DNA of 64,000 nucleotides. Source: Filosporella fistucella (lineage: Eukaryota > Ascomycota > Leotiomycetes > Helotiales). Position 1 is the first letter of the stretch. Each line of letters opens with the position of its first letter. The stretch covers positions 1,329,890 through 1,393,889 of the forward strand of contig JAQJZZ010000020.1 in assembly GCA_030077755.1 (NCBI GenBank). Reading direction: 5' to 3'. A model generated the notes under the pieces. It did no database searches. It had not been told where the DNA came from and saw only the letters and a program-made list of their open reading frames with translations. Of this stretch, positions 36,801-49,403 are shown piece after piece. The position numbers and the translations under genes were made by a program.

Positions 36801-39586
36801 ATTTAAAATGCTATTTTTTATTTATCCCCTTCCTTAATCCTAATTAGGTTAAAAGCCCCTCTTAAGTTAAGCTAGGTAAATATTCTTGCTCCTTATAAGC
36901 GATCCCTTAGGTCATTTGTCAAGGGTAGCGGGAAATGGTCTTTTATTATTATCTCATTTAATTTTTTATAATCCACGCATAATCTTAACTCCCTTTCTTT
37001 CTTAGGTATAAATAATATTAGGCTCGCTATTAATAACTTAGATAATTATATAAACCCTTTCTTTAAATTTTTATTAATATATCTCTTAAGCGTCTTTTAG
37101 TCTTTTTTAAAAAGTTTATATATAGTTTTAAATAGTGGTATCTTTCCTTTTATAATTTTAATCGCATAATCCTATGGCTTATATACTAGTAATGCTTTCG
37201 GGCCTACTTTATTTTAAAATAGCTCTTTAAACTCTCTATATTTCTTAGGTATCTAACCTAATAGCAAACCCTAAAATAGGTATTCCGGCTCCTTTATAGA
37301 AGTGGCGCATGCTTTTCATTAGCTAAGTTCTAAGTTCTTATATTTAACCTATAATATCTTATCGCATAAGTAATTCTTAAGGATTACTATCCTCGCTTTT
37401 TAATTAATAATGGGTTTATGCTATTTTAGCCATAGTATCCTAAGGATAATTTAATATTATTTTATTTTAATAATATTAAATTATATTTTTTCTTTATATC
37501 CTTTCTTTATCCTTATACGGGTTAATATTATTTATATATCAATTAACCCTCCCCGGTTATTAATTAATAATCCGTTAATTATTAATAATAAATATAAATC
37601 CTTAGCGACCCTAATTAATATATTAATAAGTAATACGGTTTTTAGCGATATAAAGTTTTCTATTACTTTATAATTTATTATTGCTTTAATTAATTCTTTA
37701 TATCCCCTTAAATATACGTTTAGGTATAATTATTTTTTACTTGGTCTTCCTATAGCATATATTTCACCCCCGGTAATCCTTATTTTATAGCTAAGGTCTT
37801 TCCTTACCTTTTAGCTTTTATTTATTTCGCGGATTTCTATATTTATTTATTAGGTTTTAATATTTATCCAAGTTTAGGTATTTAGGTTTAAATACGTGAC
37901 CTAATATATTCTTCTTAAATGGAATATTAGTCTTATAAATTCTTTTATAATTCCCTTATTATATAACGTTCTTATAATATTATTTTATTAAAAGCGGTTT
38001 TTTACGTTTTATTTATATAAGGTCTAATACTCATAGAATTATAAGGCCAAAGGTTTTAATTCCTTAAGGCGAGTTAAGTAAGTGCTATATACTTGGCTTT
38101 ATGCTTTATATCCGTGAAAGCTTTATTAAAGTATTCCCTTCTTATTAACCTCTATTAGCCTTTAAAATATTCCTTAAATCAATCCTCTTAACTCAACCTT
38201 AAATAATTCTTTAAATATAACCATTTTATTATCTCTAATTCTTATTAATCGCTATTTTCGGCTTTAGTGGATTAGAGTATCCTCTCTTTAAATTACCTCC
38301 TATAATTCTCTTACTTAAGGGTCTTCTTAATAAACCCTCTTATAAAGTTAATACTTGGCAATATGCTAGTCTTTAAAGTCCGCGCGCCAAGTCCCTTTAT
38401 TAGACGCTTTGCGTTTAATTCCTTATCTTTTATCCTAAGCATCGGGCTCTAATTAGGTATTAATCTTGGCTTCCTTTAATTATTTCTCTATTATTTAATA
38501 AATGCTAGGCTATCGTTTAATCACGCAAGCTTCCTTTAATCTTATGGGTATTAGAGTTCTCGCGGCTCGGGGCGTTTCCTTTTCTATGGCATTTAAGGTT
38601 TTCTTCCCCTTTTAATTCCCTTTCCCTTTATGTGCTAATGCGACATAATTAGGGAGTCTATAATTAAAGTAAAGTCCTTTTTCTTATCATGACTTTATAG
38701 CTTCTAATAATAACTGGGATCTCCCTTAATTACTTTGGGATATAGCGTCCGCCTTTATTAGGTTTAATTAATGGTTCTCTTATGCTCTTCCTCTTTACTT
38801 ACCTATATTAGTTTAATAACTCCTTTTTCCATGTCCCTAGGAATGCTATTCCCGATAAAACTTATATATGCGATTATTAATTTATATAATATATTTAATT
38901 AATAATATTATATCCTAAGGTGGTTTTTCCATGCGAGCGAGCTTTATGCTAATATGTGGTTTTAGTCCTCGCTTATAATGGCTCATTAACGCTCTCGTAT
39001 CCTATTTAATTTAATTGGCGTACTTTTAAAAGTCCGTGGAGTAATTAATAATACTCCTAATTTATCTTAGTGCATATAGGTGGGTTTCCGCCGTTTTAAC
39101 CTCATTAATGTCCTTAAACATTCTTTTAATTTCCTTCTTAAACCCTCTCCACGTCCTAAATATAGTTTATGTAATTATTATAGCTCCGCATATATTTAGA
39201 TATTTAAAATAGTCTATTAAAAAAGGCTAAACCCATTTTATAGCTTCTCCCCAGAGATAAGAAGATATTTATAAAGCATAACTTTTATCCGTGGGGAACT
39301 TATTATTATTAAAGTGAGTATAAAGCTCCACCTATAATAGGAAGACCTCTAATTCTTTCCGGTTCCCTATAAAGGTGTTTAATAGCTTAACCCTAAATAT
39401 TTCCTCTAATTATACGTTAAACTCGGTGGTGCTTAGGCTATTATCCTTTATAAGGACGTTATTGTCCATTTTCTAGGATAAAGAGGGTATTCCCATAATA
39501 TTACCTTTAAGACTAAGTATATTCGTTATTACTCTACTAGATATATTATTTAAGTGAGTCGGTATCCTTTAAAAAGGTGCTTAAAA
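33829..39586 (-). pseudogene. E2 gag-pol relic
   Basis: On the minus strand: gag about 39,560-38,640 with a zinc knuckle remnant near 38,630-38,690, protease about 37,740-37,500, reverse transcriptase about 37,140-36,430 (catalytic box YLDN near 36,661-36,690 instead of YLDD), RNase H about 36,400-35,550, integrase about 35,420-34,600 and chromodomain about 34,560-34,375. The last part reads NPLAKYKIKEILDYKI, a chromodomain start. Many stops are former Gln codons. Confidence 0.8.
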
Positions 39587-39940
39587 TATAATGGTTGCTA
39601 TATAGGCTAATGCTTATATAATAATTCTAGATAAGGGATAGGTATATTATAAAGATATTTTGGTTATAATATTATTAAGTATAAAGAATACTATTTAAAG
39701 TTAAGTATAAAGCTCCTATTTAATGGTAAAAGTGCTAGTCTTATATAAAACCTTTATTTTCAATTGGATCCCAGGATCCCTTAAGGCTAGATCCGTGGAT
39801 CCCCCTTTATTATCTCGCTTATAGGGATCCAAGGATCCATCACGTGACCTTTCCCCGTGACTTTCCCCACGCGATTCTTAGAATTATTAAGAATGGCGTT
39901 TTCTTGGTTTTATTCTCATAATAAGCCCGTGACCGTAATA
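39587..39940 (-). repeat. E2 5' LTR (type A)
   Basis: TATAATGG...CCGTAATA. Five GGATCC sites lie at 39766, 39774, 39797, 39825 and 39833, followed by CACGTG at 39841. It is preceded by the leader complement GGTGCTTAAAA. Confidence 0.88.
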
Positions 39941-39945
39941 TCTTT

Positions 39946-41106
39946 ATCCTAAGCATTAGATTTTAGTTAAGTATTAATCTTAGCCTCCTTTAATTATTCT
40001 TTTATTATCTGGTAAATATTAGGCTATTATTTAATTATATAAGCTTCCTTTAACTTTATAGGTATTAGGGTTCTCACGGCTTAAGGCATTCCCTTTTCCG
40101 CGGCATTTAAGGTTTTTTTCCCTTTTTAATTTCCTCTCTTTTCCCCCTTATATGCCAATGCGATATAATTAAGGAGTTTATAATCGAAGTAGAGCCCCTT
40201 CTTATATTGTGATTTTATAACTTTTAGCGATAATCTGGGTTTCTTATAATTTCCTTAAGAAATAGCATTTAATTTTATTAGGTTTAATTAACGGTTCTCT
40301 TATGCTTTCCCCCTTTATTTACCTAAATTGGCCTAATAACTCTTCCTGCTATATCCCTAAGACTATTATTCCTAATAAAACTTATATATGCAATTATTAA
40401 TTTATATAATATATTTAATTAATAATATTATATCCTAAGGTAGTCTCTTTATATAAGCAAATTCTATATTAACATATAGCTTTAATCCTCATTTATAATA
40501 GCTTATTAGTGCTTTCGTGTCTTATTTAATTTAATTAGCATATTTTTAAAAGTCCGTGAAATAATTAATAATACTCTTAATTTATTTTAATGCATATAAG
40601 TGGGTTTCCGCTATCTTAACCTTATTAATATCTCTAAATATTCTTTTAATCTCCTTCTTAAATCCTCCTTATATTCCGAATATGGTTTATATAATTATTA
40701 TAGCTTCGCATATATTTAGATATTTAAAGTAGTCTATTAAAAAAGGCTAAACCCATTTTATAGCTTTTCCTTAAAGATAGGAAGATGTCCATAGCGCGTA
40801 GCTCTTATTTATAAGAAACTTATTATTATTAAAGTAAATATAGAGCTTTACCTATAATAAGAAGACCTCTAATTCTTTTCGGTTTTTTATAAAGGTATTT
40901 AATAGCTTAACCCTAAGTATTTCCTTTAATTACGCGTTAAACTCGGTAATACTTAGGCTATTATCCTTTATAAGAACGTTATTATCCATTCTTTATAATA
41001 ATAAGGATATTCTCATAATATTACTCTTAGGACTAAGTACGTTTGCTAATGCTTTGCCGGACATGCTATTTAAGTAAATCGGTATCCCTTAAAAAGGTGC
41101 TTAAAA
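39946..41106 (-). pseudogene. E1 gag relic (right-hand part of E1)
   Basis: This is the part of E1 to the right of E2. On the minus strand it has the decayed gag with the zinc knuckle remnant near 40,144-40,205, collinear with E2 38,430-39,586. No open frame survives. Confidence 0.75.
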
Positions 41107-41451
41107 TATAACGGTTATTATATAAGCCGATGCTCATATAATAATTTTAGGTAAGGAATAGGTATATTACAAAAACGCTCTAATTATAATATTATTAAAT
41201 ATAAAGAATACTATTTAAAGTTAAGCACGAAGCTCTTATTTAATAGCAGAAGTATTAGTCTTATATAAAATCTTAGTTCTTAATAAATCCTCTTAGGAGC
41301 CTAAGGCTCCAAAGCTCTTAGCACCTTGGATCCTAAGGGTCTAATAGGATCCAACTAGTCACGTGACCTAGGGTCTCCTTCCTAATGGGTATCCCCGTCA
41401 GCTAAGCCTATGGTCCATTAGTCTCATAACTTATTGGTCGTGACCGTAATA
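41107..41451 (-). repeat. E1 5' LTR (type B)
   Basis: TATAACGG...CCGTAATA, 345 bp, same subtype as the LTR at 28392. It contains the hairpin GGAGCC-TAA-GGCTCC at 41296-41310 and TCACGTGACC, and is better preserved than the left LTR. Confidence 0.88.
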
Positions 41452-41456
41452 ATATG

Positions 41457-42315
41457 CTACTTTTATAAAAGAGCCGGAACGCTTATCTTAGGGTTTGCTA
41501 TTAGGAAAAGTACCTAAGGAATATAGAGAATTTAATAGGCTATTTTAGGATAAAATAGGTTTAAAAGCATTATTAGCATATAAGCTATAAGATTATGCGA
41601 TTAAAATTATAAAAGAAAAGATATTATTATTTAAAACCATATATAGACTTTTTATAAAAGACTAAAAGACGCTTAGGAAATATATTAATAAAAATTTAAA
41701 AAAAGGGTTTATATAATTATTTAAGTCACCGGTAGCTAGCCCGATATTATTTATACCTAAGAAGGGAGGGGAATTAAGATTATACGTGGATTATAAGAAA
41801 TTAAATAAGATTATAATTAAAGACCATTTCCTATTATTACTAGTAAACGATTTAAAGGACCGCTTATAAGGGGTAAGGATATTTACTTAGCTTAACTTAA
41901 GAGGAGCCTTTAACCTTATTAGGATTAAGGAAAAGGATAAGTGAAAAATAGCATTTTAAATATTATAGGGATTATATAAGTATTAAGTTATGCCTTTTAA
42001 GTTAACCAATATCCTAGCTATTATATAAAGGGTTATAAATAATATCCTCTCGCATTTATTAAACGTATGCTATATTATATACTTAAATAATATATTAATA
42101 TACTCTAAGGATGCCTAATAATACGTTAGGGATATTTAAGTAATGCTATTAGCACTCAAGTTAATTGATTTTAAATTTAAGCTAAAAAAGTATTTCTTTT
42201 ATTAAATAGAGGTAACTTTTCTTAGGTTTATTATTGGTATTAATAGACTTAAAATGGACCTAGCTAAAATATAAATAATTCTTAATTAAAAGGAATTAAC
42301 TTATATAAAGGATAT
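41457..42315 (+). pseudogene. E0 reverse transcriptase relic
   Basis: The plus strand reads SPVASPILFIPKKGGELRLY, VDYKKLNKIIIKDHF, NLRGAFNLIRIKEKDK and VMPFKLTNILAI, the standard gypsy reverse transcriptase blocks. The catalytic box is YLNNILIYSKD, both aspartates being lost relative to YLDD. It is bounded by E1 on the left and E3 on the right. Confidence 0.85.
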
Positions 42316-42669
42316 TATAATAATTATTATATAGGCCAATGCTCATATAATGATTCTGGGTAAGGAATAGGTATATTATAAAGATATTCTAATTATAATA
42401 TTATTAAGTATAAAGAATATTATTTAAAGTTAAGCATAAAGCTCTTATTTAATAGCAAAAGTGTTAATCTTATATAAAACCCTTATTCTTAATTAAATCC
42501 GTGGATCCCTTAAGGTTAAATCCGTGAATCCCCCTCTACTATCTCGCTTATAAGGATCCGGGGATCCATCACGTGACCTTCCTCGTGACTTTCCTTACGC
42601 GGTTCTTAAAACTATTAAGAAATAGCGTATTCTTTATCTTACTCTTATAATAGGCCTATAACCATAATA
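42316..42669 (-). repeat. E3 3' LTR (type A)
   Basis: TATAATAATTATT...CCATAATA, followed by the polypurine tract complement CCCCTTTT. Confidence 0.85.
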
Positions 42670-45600
42670 CTATTCCCCTTTTAGGTCTAGCGTGGTCCTT
42701 TATGCTTATATTATAATTAAAATCCTAATAGCTATTAATAGCTATTCTTTTTAAATATTATATCTCTTTAATAAAATAATAATGCTTTAAGCAAGGCTTA
42801 AAAGAAAAAAAAAGAGCGCATTATCCTTGCCTTGCATATTAAAAAGTCTGCTCGCCTAGCTATTCCTTATTTATATTATTATAGCCTTATATGGTATTAT
42901 TTTTTAAACCTCTTTATTTTTTAATATTATTTTAAATGCGTGCATATAAAGCAAAAGCGTTATTATAATAATAGCGGTTATTATAAGATTAAGTCCGGTC
43001 TTATTTATCGCTTTATATATAATAAGATAATTCCCCGGAAACCCCTTCCTATTCCTTCCTTAAAACCCATATAAGTTCCGGAGCCTTCGGGGCTATCCCC
43101 TAATAATTGATTTTCCGCCTTTAAGCTCGAGGCTCTTACTTTTATCCCTTCTAATATTATAACTTTGCCCAATCTTTTTAATAAGGCCTTTTAAGCGGAC
43201 CTAAACTTTAATAAAATTTATTAAGGAGTTTAGGATAATAAAGGTTTAATTTAAGTTCTTATATATTTTCCGAATATAGGTAATCCTTTTATTTAATTAA
43301 ATACTTAACTATTTTATTAATTATCTTATAATTTAAAATTTCCTTTATTTTATATTTAATGAGTGGATTAATTAGTTTAATCTTAATATTAAGAGCAAGT
43401 GGTGCCCTTAATAGTGCTAATTTAAGGAGGGAAATATAAAATATCAGGTATATCTTTATGCTTTTAAATAATTAGAGTTAATAATTTATTAATCCTTTAA
43501 CCTTAATAATTTTAAATAGTCTTAATTTCCTATGGTCTAATTTATTACTTAGCCGCTTTATTTAAATATTATAATAAATCAAGTAAACTTTATCCCCTTT
43601 TTTAAGCATAGGTTTTATATTATATCTTTTATTATAATAAGACGCTAATCTTTTCACGAAGAATTATATATCTTTTATGAGTTTTTAATATAGCGATTTT
43701 AATTAGTCTACTTGCATGATAGCCTCTTTAATTATAACCAAAGTTGGCTTAGGTATTTTATAAGCTATTAGGTTATAGCTATAATTGGCATAAAATAATA
43801 AGACCTAAGTCATTTCCGTACTTGCGCTATTATATGCGAATTGCGTAATAAGGAGCATTTCTACCTAGTTATCCTATTAATAATTTATATAATAATGTAA
43901 ATATGTTTTTATTATTTAATTTAAGCATTCTATTTAATTATTTATTTACGGGTAAAATGATATTAATAATTTATGCTTTATTTCAAGTAATGCAATAAGT
44001 ATTATCTAGAATTTTAAAGTAAAGAGCTTATCTCGATTTAAAATAATTTCTTTTAATATCCTATAATTAGTAATAATGACTTTTATAAATATATAGGCCA
44101 AATCCTCGGCTATACTTGCTTTTAAGTATAATATTATATACGTATATTTAATAAGCCTATCCATAATAATAAGAATAAAGTCATATACCTTATTTATAAC
44201 TAATTCTTTAAAAGGAGGAAGTTTAATCACGAAGTCCTAAGCAATAGACTTCTATAATTATAAAGGCATTTCTGGTGATTTTAGCATACCCTTTAGGGCT
44301 TATCAGAAAAACTTATTCCAAATGCAAGTATTATATATAATAATGATTTCTTTAATTATTTTCCTTATTCCCGGAAAATAATAATCCATAAATATCCTTT
44401 TTATTATTTTAAAGATACCCTAATATTTATAAGCTAATAAGCTATAATATTTAATAGCGAATTCCTTCCTAAGTGCCGGTAATATAAATACCTAATTATT
44501 ATATAATAAGATTCCATTCTTAAGTATAAATTATTCTTATATAATTTCGGCATCCTATTTATCCTTATTCCTTTAATATTTATTCTATAGGCGCTCGTCC
44601 TAAGGGCCTATGCTTAGCTTAACGAGTGCCGCTAATTTCATTTTATTATATATTAGGGATTCTCCTTCTTCCTTAAATATCACGTAAAAAATGTGCGTCT
44701 TATTCTTAAGGTATTTTAATTTTTGGCTAAAGGCATCCGCCCTAGCATTTTCTATTCCTTTTATATAAGAAATGCATAAATTAATAGTAGCTAGAGTTTT
44801 TGCCTATTATACTTATTATTTATTTAACTCCTTTATTATAATAAAGTAAACCAAGTTTTTATAATCTATTAATACTTAAACCGGGTTAGGTGCACCCTTT
44901 AAATATATCCTTTATTCCTTATAAGTATCCACAATTGCCAAGAATTCTTTATTATAAATCTTATAATTTAATTTTATTATTAATAATTTATAGGAATAAT
45001 AAGCGATTAATTATTATCTTCCTTATTTATTAGGCTAGCTAAGCATAACTCTAATAATATAATTAAAAGAGTTTATTTTAACCCTAATTAATAACTAGGG
45101 TTTATAAATAATTAAAACCGGGGCCTTTATAAATATTTTCTTAAGTTTTATAAAGCTTTAATTTGCCTTATTATTTTATTTAAAGGTTAGGTCCTTTTTT
45201 ATTAACTCGGTTAATAGGGCTATTATATTCAAATAACTTTTAATAAACCTCTTATAATAATTAATAAACCTTAGGAAGGATTATATATCCTTTATATAAG
45301 TTAATTCCTCTTAGTCAAGGATTATTTATACCTTGGCTAGGTCTATTTTAAGCCTATTAATGCCAATAATAAACCCAAGAAAAGTTACTTCTATTTTATA
45401 AAAAAAACACTTTTCTAGCTTAAGTTTAAAATCGGCTAACTTAAGTGCGAATAGCATTACTTAGACGTCCTTAACGTATTACTAGGCGTTTTTAGAGTAT
45501 ATTAATATATTATCTAGGTATATAATATAATATACGTTTAATAAATATGAGAAGATATTATTTATGACCCTTTATATAGTGGCTAGGGCGTTAATTAGCC

Positions 45601-48432
45601 CAAAAGGCATAACCTAATACTTATATAGCCCTTATAGCATTTAAAATATTATTTTTTATTTATCCCTTTCCTTAATCCTAATAAGGTTAAAGGCTCCCCT
45701 TAGGTTAAGCTAGGTAAATATCCTTACCCCTTATAAGCGATCCCTTAAATTATCCGTTAATAATAATAAAAAATAGTCTTTAATTATAATCTTATTTAAT
45801 TTCTTATAATTCACGTATAATCTTAACTCCTTTCCTTTCTTAGGTATAAATAATATCGGGCTAATTACCGGTGACTTAAATAGTTATATAAACCCTTTTT
45901 TTTAAATTTTTATTAATATATTTCCTAAGTATCCTCTAATTTTCTATAAAAAGTTTATATATAATTTTAAATAATAATATCTTTCCCTTTATAATTTCAA
46001 TTATATAATCCTATAATTTATGTGCTAGCAATATTTTTAAACCTATTTCATCCTAAAATAATCCATTAAACTCTCTATATTCCTTAGGTACTTTTCTTAA
46101 TAGCAAACTTTAAGGTAAATATTTTAGCTCTTTTATGGAAGTAGCGCACGCTTTTCGCTAATTAAGTTCTAAGTTCTTATATTTAACCTATAATATCTTA
46201 TTATATAAATAGCTCTTAAGGATTACCGTCCTTACTTTTTAATTAATAATGGATCTATGCTATTTTAGCTATAATATCTTAAGGATAATTTAATATCGCC
46301 TTATCTTAATAATATTAAATTATATTTCCTCTTTATGCCTTTCTTTTATTCTTATATGGGTTAATATTATTTGCATATTAATTAATTCCCCCCCGGTTAT
46401 TAATCAATAATCTATTAATTATTAATAGCGAATATGGGTTTTTGGCGACCCTAATTAATATATTAATAAATAATATGGTTTCTAATAATATAAAATTTCC
46501 TAATATTCCGCAATTTATTATTACTTTAATTAGTTTTTTATATCCCCTTAAATATATATTTAGGTATAATTATTTTTCGCTCGGTCCTCCCATGGTGCAT
46601 ATCTTGCTTCTGGTAGACCTTAATTTATAGTTAGGGTCCTTTCTCACCTTTTAGCTTTTATTTATTTCGCAGATTTCTATACCCGTTTATTAGGTTTTAA
46701 TATCTATTTAGGTTTAAATATTTAGGTCTAAATATGTGACTTAATATATTTCTCTTAAATGGAATATTAATCTTATAAATCCTTTCACGATCTCTTTATT
46801 ATATAATATTCCTGTGATATTATTTTATTAAAAGCGATTTTTTACGTCTTATTTACATAGGGTCCAATACTTATAAAGTTAAGGGGCTAAAAGTCCTATT
46901 TCTTTAAAGCGAGTCTAATAAGTGCTATATACTTAATTTTATGCCTCGCGCCCGTAAAAGCTTTATTAAAGTATTCCCTTCTTATTAACCTCTATTAGCC
47001 TCTAAAACGTATCCTAGGTCGGCCCTCCTAGCTTGACCTTAAATAATTCTTTAAATATAACCATTTTATTATCCTTAACTCCTATTATTTATTACTCACG
47101 GTTTTAGCGGGTTAAAGTATCTTCTCTTTAAATTATCTCTTATAATTCTCTTACCTAGGGGTCTTCTTAATAAACCTTCTTATAAAGCTAATACTTAGCA
47201 ATATATTAATCCTTAAAGTCCGCGCATTAGGTTTCTTTATTAAATGCCTTATATTTAATTCTTTACTCTTTATTCTAAGCATTAGGTTTTAATTAAGTAT
47301 TAATCTTAGCTTCCTTTAATTATTCTTTTATTATTTAATAAATATTAGGTTATTATTTAATTATATAAGCTTCTTTTAACTTTATAGGTATTAAGGTTTT
47401 TATAGCTCGGGGCATTCCCTTTTTTATAGTATTTAAGGTTTTCTTCCCTTTTTAATTTCCTCTTTTCTCCCCCTTATATGCTAACGCGACGTGATTAGGG
47501 AATTTATAATTAAAGTAGAGCCCCTTTTTATATTATAATTCCATAACTTCTAGTAATAACCTAGGTTTCCTATAATTTCCTTAAAAAGTAGCATTTAATT
47601 TTATCGGGTTTAATTAACGGTTCTCTTATACTTTCCCCCTTTATTTATTTAAATTGGCCTAATAACTCTTCCTATTATATCCCTAAGATTATTATTCTTA
47701 ATAAAACTCATATATATAATTATTAATTTATATAATATATTTAATTAATAATATTATATCCTAAGGTAATTTCTTTATATAAGCAAGTTTTATGCTAATA
47801 TATGATTTTAGCCCTTATTTATAATAGCTTATTAGTGCTTTCATGTCCTATTTAATTTAATTAGCATACTTTTAAAAGTTTATAAAATAATTAATAATAC
47901 TCCTAATTTATTTTAATGCATATAGGTAGGTTTCCGTTATCTTAAACTTATTAATATTCCCGAATATTCTTTTAATCTCTTTCTTAAATCCTCCCTACGT
48001 TTTAAATATAATTTATATGGTTATTATAGCTCCGCATGTATTTAAATATTTAAAGTAATCTATTAAAAAAGGCTAAATCCATTTTATAGCTTTTCCCCGA
48101 AAATAGGAAGATATTTATAAAGCATAGCTCTTATTTATAAGGAACTTATTATTATTAAAGTAAATATAAAGCTCTACTTATAATAAAAAGACCTCTAACT
48201 CTTTTTGGTTCCCTATAAAGGTATCTAATAACTTAACCCTAAATATTTCCTTTAGCTATGCATTAAACTTAATAGTGCTTAAGCCATTATCCCTTATAAG
48301 GACATTATCGTCTATTCTCTATAATAATAAGGGTATTCTTATAATATTACTCTTAAGGCTAAATATGTTTATTAATGCTTTGCCGGATATATTATTTAAG
48401 TAAGTCGGTATTCCTAAAAAAGGTGCTTAAAA
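42670..48432 (-). pseudogene. E3 gag-pol relic
   Basis: Minus strand: gag about 48,410-47,480 (zinc knuckle remnant 47,470-47,520), protease about 46,640-46,340, reverse transcriptase about 46,000-45,290, integrase about 44,260-43,430 with a 74-codon open core piece at 44006-44230 (VINKVYDFILIIMDRLIKY), and chromodomain about 43,400-43,195. Many stops. Confidence 0.78.
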
Positions 48433-48786
48433 TATAATAGTTATTATATAGGCTAATGCTTATATAATAATTTTAGGTAAGGGATAGGTATATTATAAAA
48501 ACGTTTTAATTGCAATATTATTAAATATAAGGAATATTATTTAAAGTTAAGCATAAAGCTCTTATTTAATAGCAAAAGTGCTAGTCTTATATAAAACCCT
48601 CATTCTTAATTAGATTTATAAATCCCTTAGGATTAAATCCATAAATCCCCCTTCACTATCTCGCTTATAGGGATCTGGGGATCTATTACGTGACCTTCCT
48701 CATAACTTTCCTTACGCAATTCTTAGAATTATTAAGAGATAGCATATTCTTTGCCCTGCTCTTATAATAGGCCTGTGACCATAACA
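48433..48786 (-). repeat. E3 5' LTR (type A)
   Basis: TATAATAG...CCATAACA. The right end keeps ACA, so this copy preserves the TGTTATGG start on the element strand. Confidence 0.87.
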
Positions 48787-49049
48787 AATATATAATAAAA
48801 TAAAACTAGCGGCACTCGCCAAGCTAAGCATAAGCCCTTAGGACGAGCGCTTGCGGAATAAATATTAGAGGAATAAAAATAAATAAGATGCCAAGGTTAT
48901 ATAAGAATAATTTATACTTGAGAATAGGATCTTATTATATAATAATCGGGTATTTATATTACTAGCACTTAAGAAGGAATTCGTTATTAAATATTATAGC
49001 CTACCGGCTTATAAATATTAAGGTACCTTTAAAATAATAAAAAGAATAT
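48787..49049 (+). pseudogene. E0 pol fragment between E3 and E4
   Basis: Plus-strand sequence collinear with the segment downstream of RNase H in E2 (reverse 35,815 to about 35,560). It includes CTAGCGGCACTCGCCAAGC and GGTACCTTTAAAATAATAA. It joins the E0 piece that resumes at 62005. Confidence 0.8.
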
Positions 49050-49403
49050 TATAATAGTTGTTATATAAGCCAATGCTTATATAATAATTCTAAATAAGGG
49101 ATAAATATATTATGAAGACGTTTTAATTATAATATTATTAAGTATAAAGAATATTATTTAAAGTTGAGCACGAAGCTCTTATTTAATAGCAAAAGTGCTA
49201 GTCTTATATAAAACCCTTATTCTCAATTAGATCCGTAAATCCCTTAAGGTTAAATCCGTGAATCCCCTTCTATTATCTCGCTTATAAGGATCCGGGGATC
49301 CATCACGTGACCTTCCTTGTGACTTTCCTTACGCGGTTCTTAGAATTATTAAAAAATAGCGTATTCTTTGCCCTATTCTTATAATAAGCCCGTGACCGTA
49401 ATA
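49050..49403 (-). repeat. E4 3' LTR (type A)
   Basis: TATAATAGTTG...CCGTAATA, 354 bp, followed by the polypurine tract complement CCCCTTTT. Confidence 0.86.

Larger units (their letters stand above)
33475..39940 (-). mobile_element. Chromovirus E2 (LTR type A), nested in E1
   Basis: A complete 6,466-bp element with 354-bp LTRs and a perfect 5-bp duplication TCTTT (33470-33474 and 39941-39945). The interrupted E1 sequence resumes with ATCCTAAGC, matching the uninterrupted region in E2 itself near 38,430. Same orientation as E1. Coding region is dead. Confidence 0.92.
28392..41451 (-). mobile_element. Chromovirus E1 (LTR type B), containing E2
   Basis: Bounded by 345-bp LTRs and a 5-bp duplication, ATATA (28387-28391) and ATATG (41452-41456), differing by one G-to-A change. 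E0 reading resumes on the right side. Without E2 and its duplicated site it is about 6.59 kb. The orientation is opposite to E0. Its LTR middle part and its 3' non-coding part (28737-29350) differ from E2-E5, making it a separate subfamily. Confidence 0.9.
42316..48786 (-). mobile_element. Chromovirus E3 (LTR type A)
   Basis: A 6,471-bp element with 354-bp LTRs. Flanks are GATAT (42311-42315) and AATAT (48787-48791), a 5-bp duplication with one G-to-A difference. Orientation is opposite to E0. The flanking E0 parts are not adjacent in intact copies, so E0 had already lost about 0.63 kb there. Confidence 0.88.

Noticed and set aside
46442..46630. Plus-strand 62-codon frame in E3, and the similar one at 61434-61616 in E4
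   Set aside because: Both are antisense readings of decayed pol and gag; AT-rich DNA gives such frames by chance.
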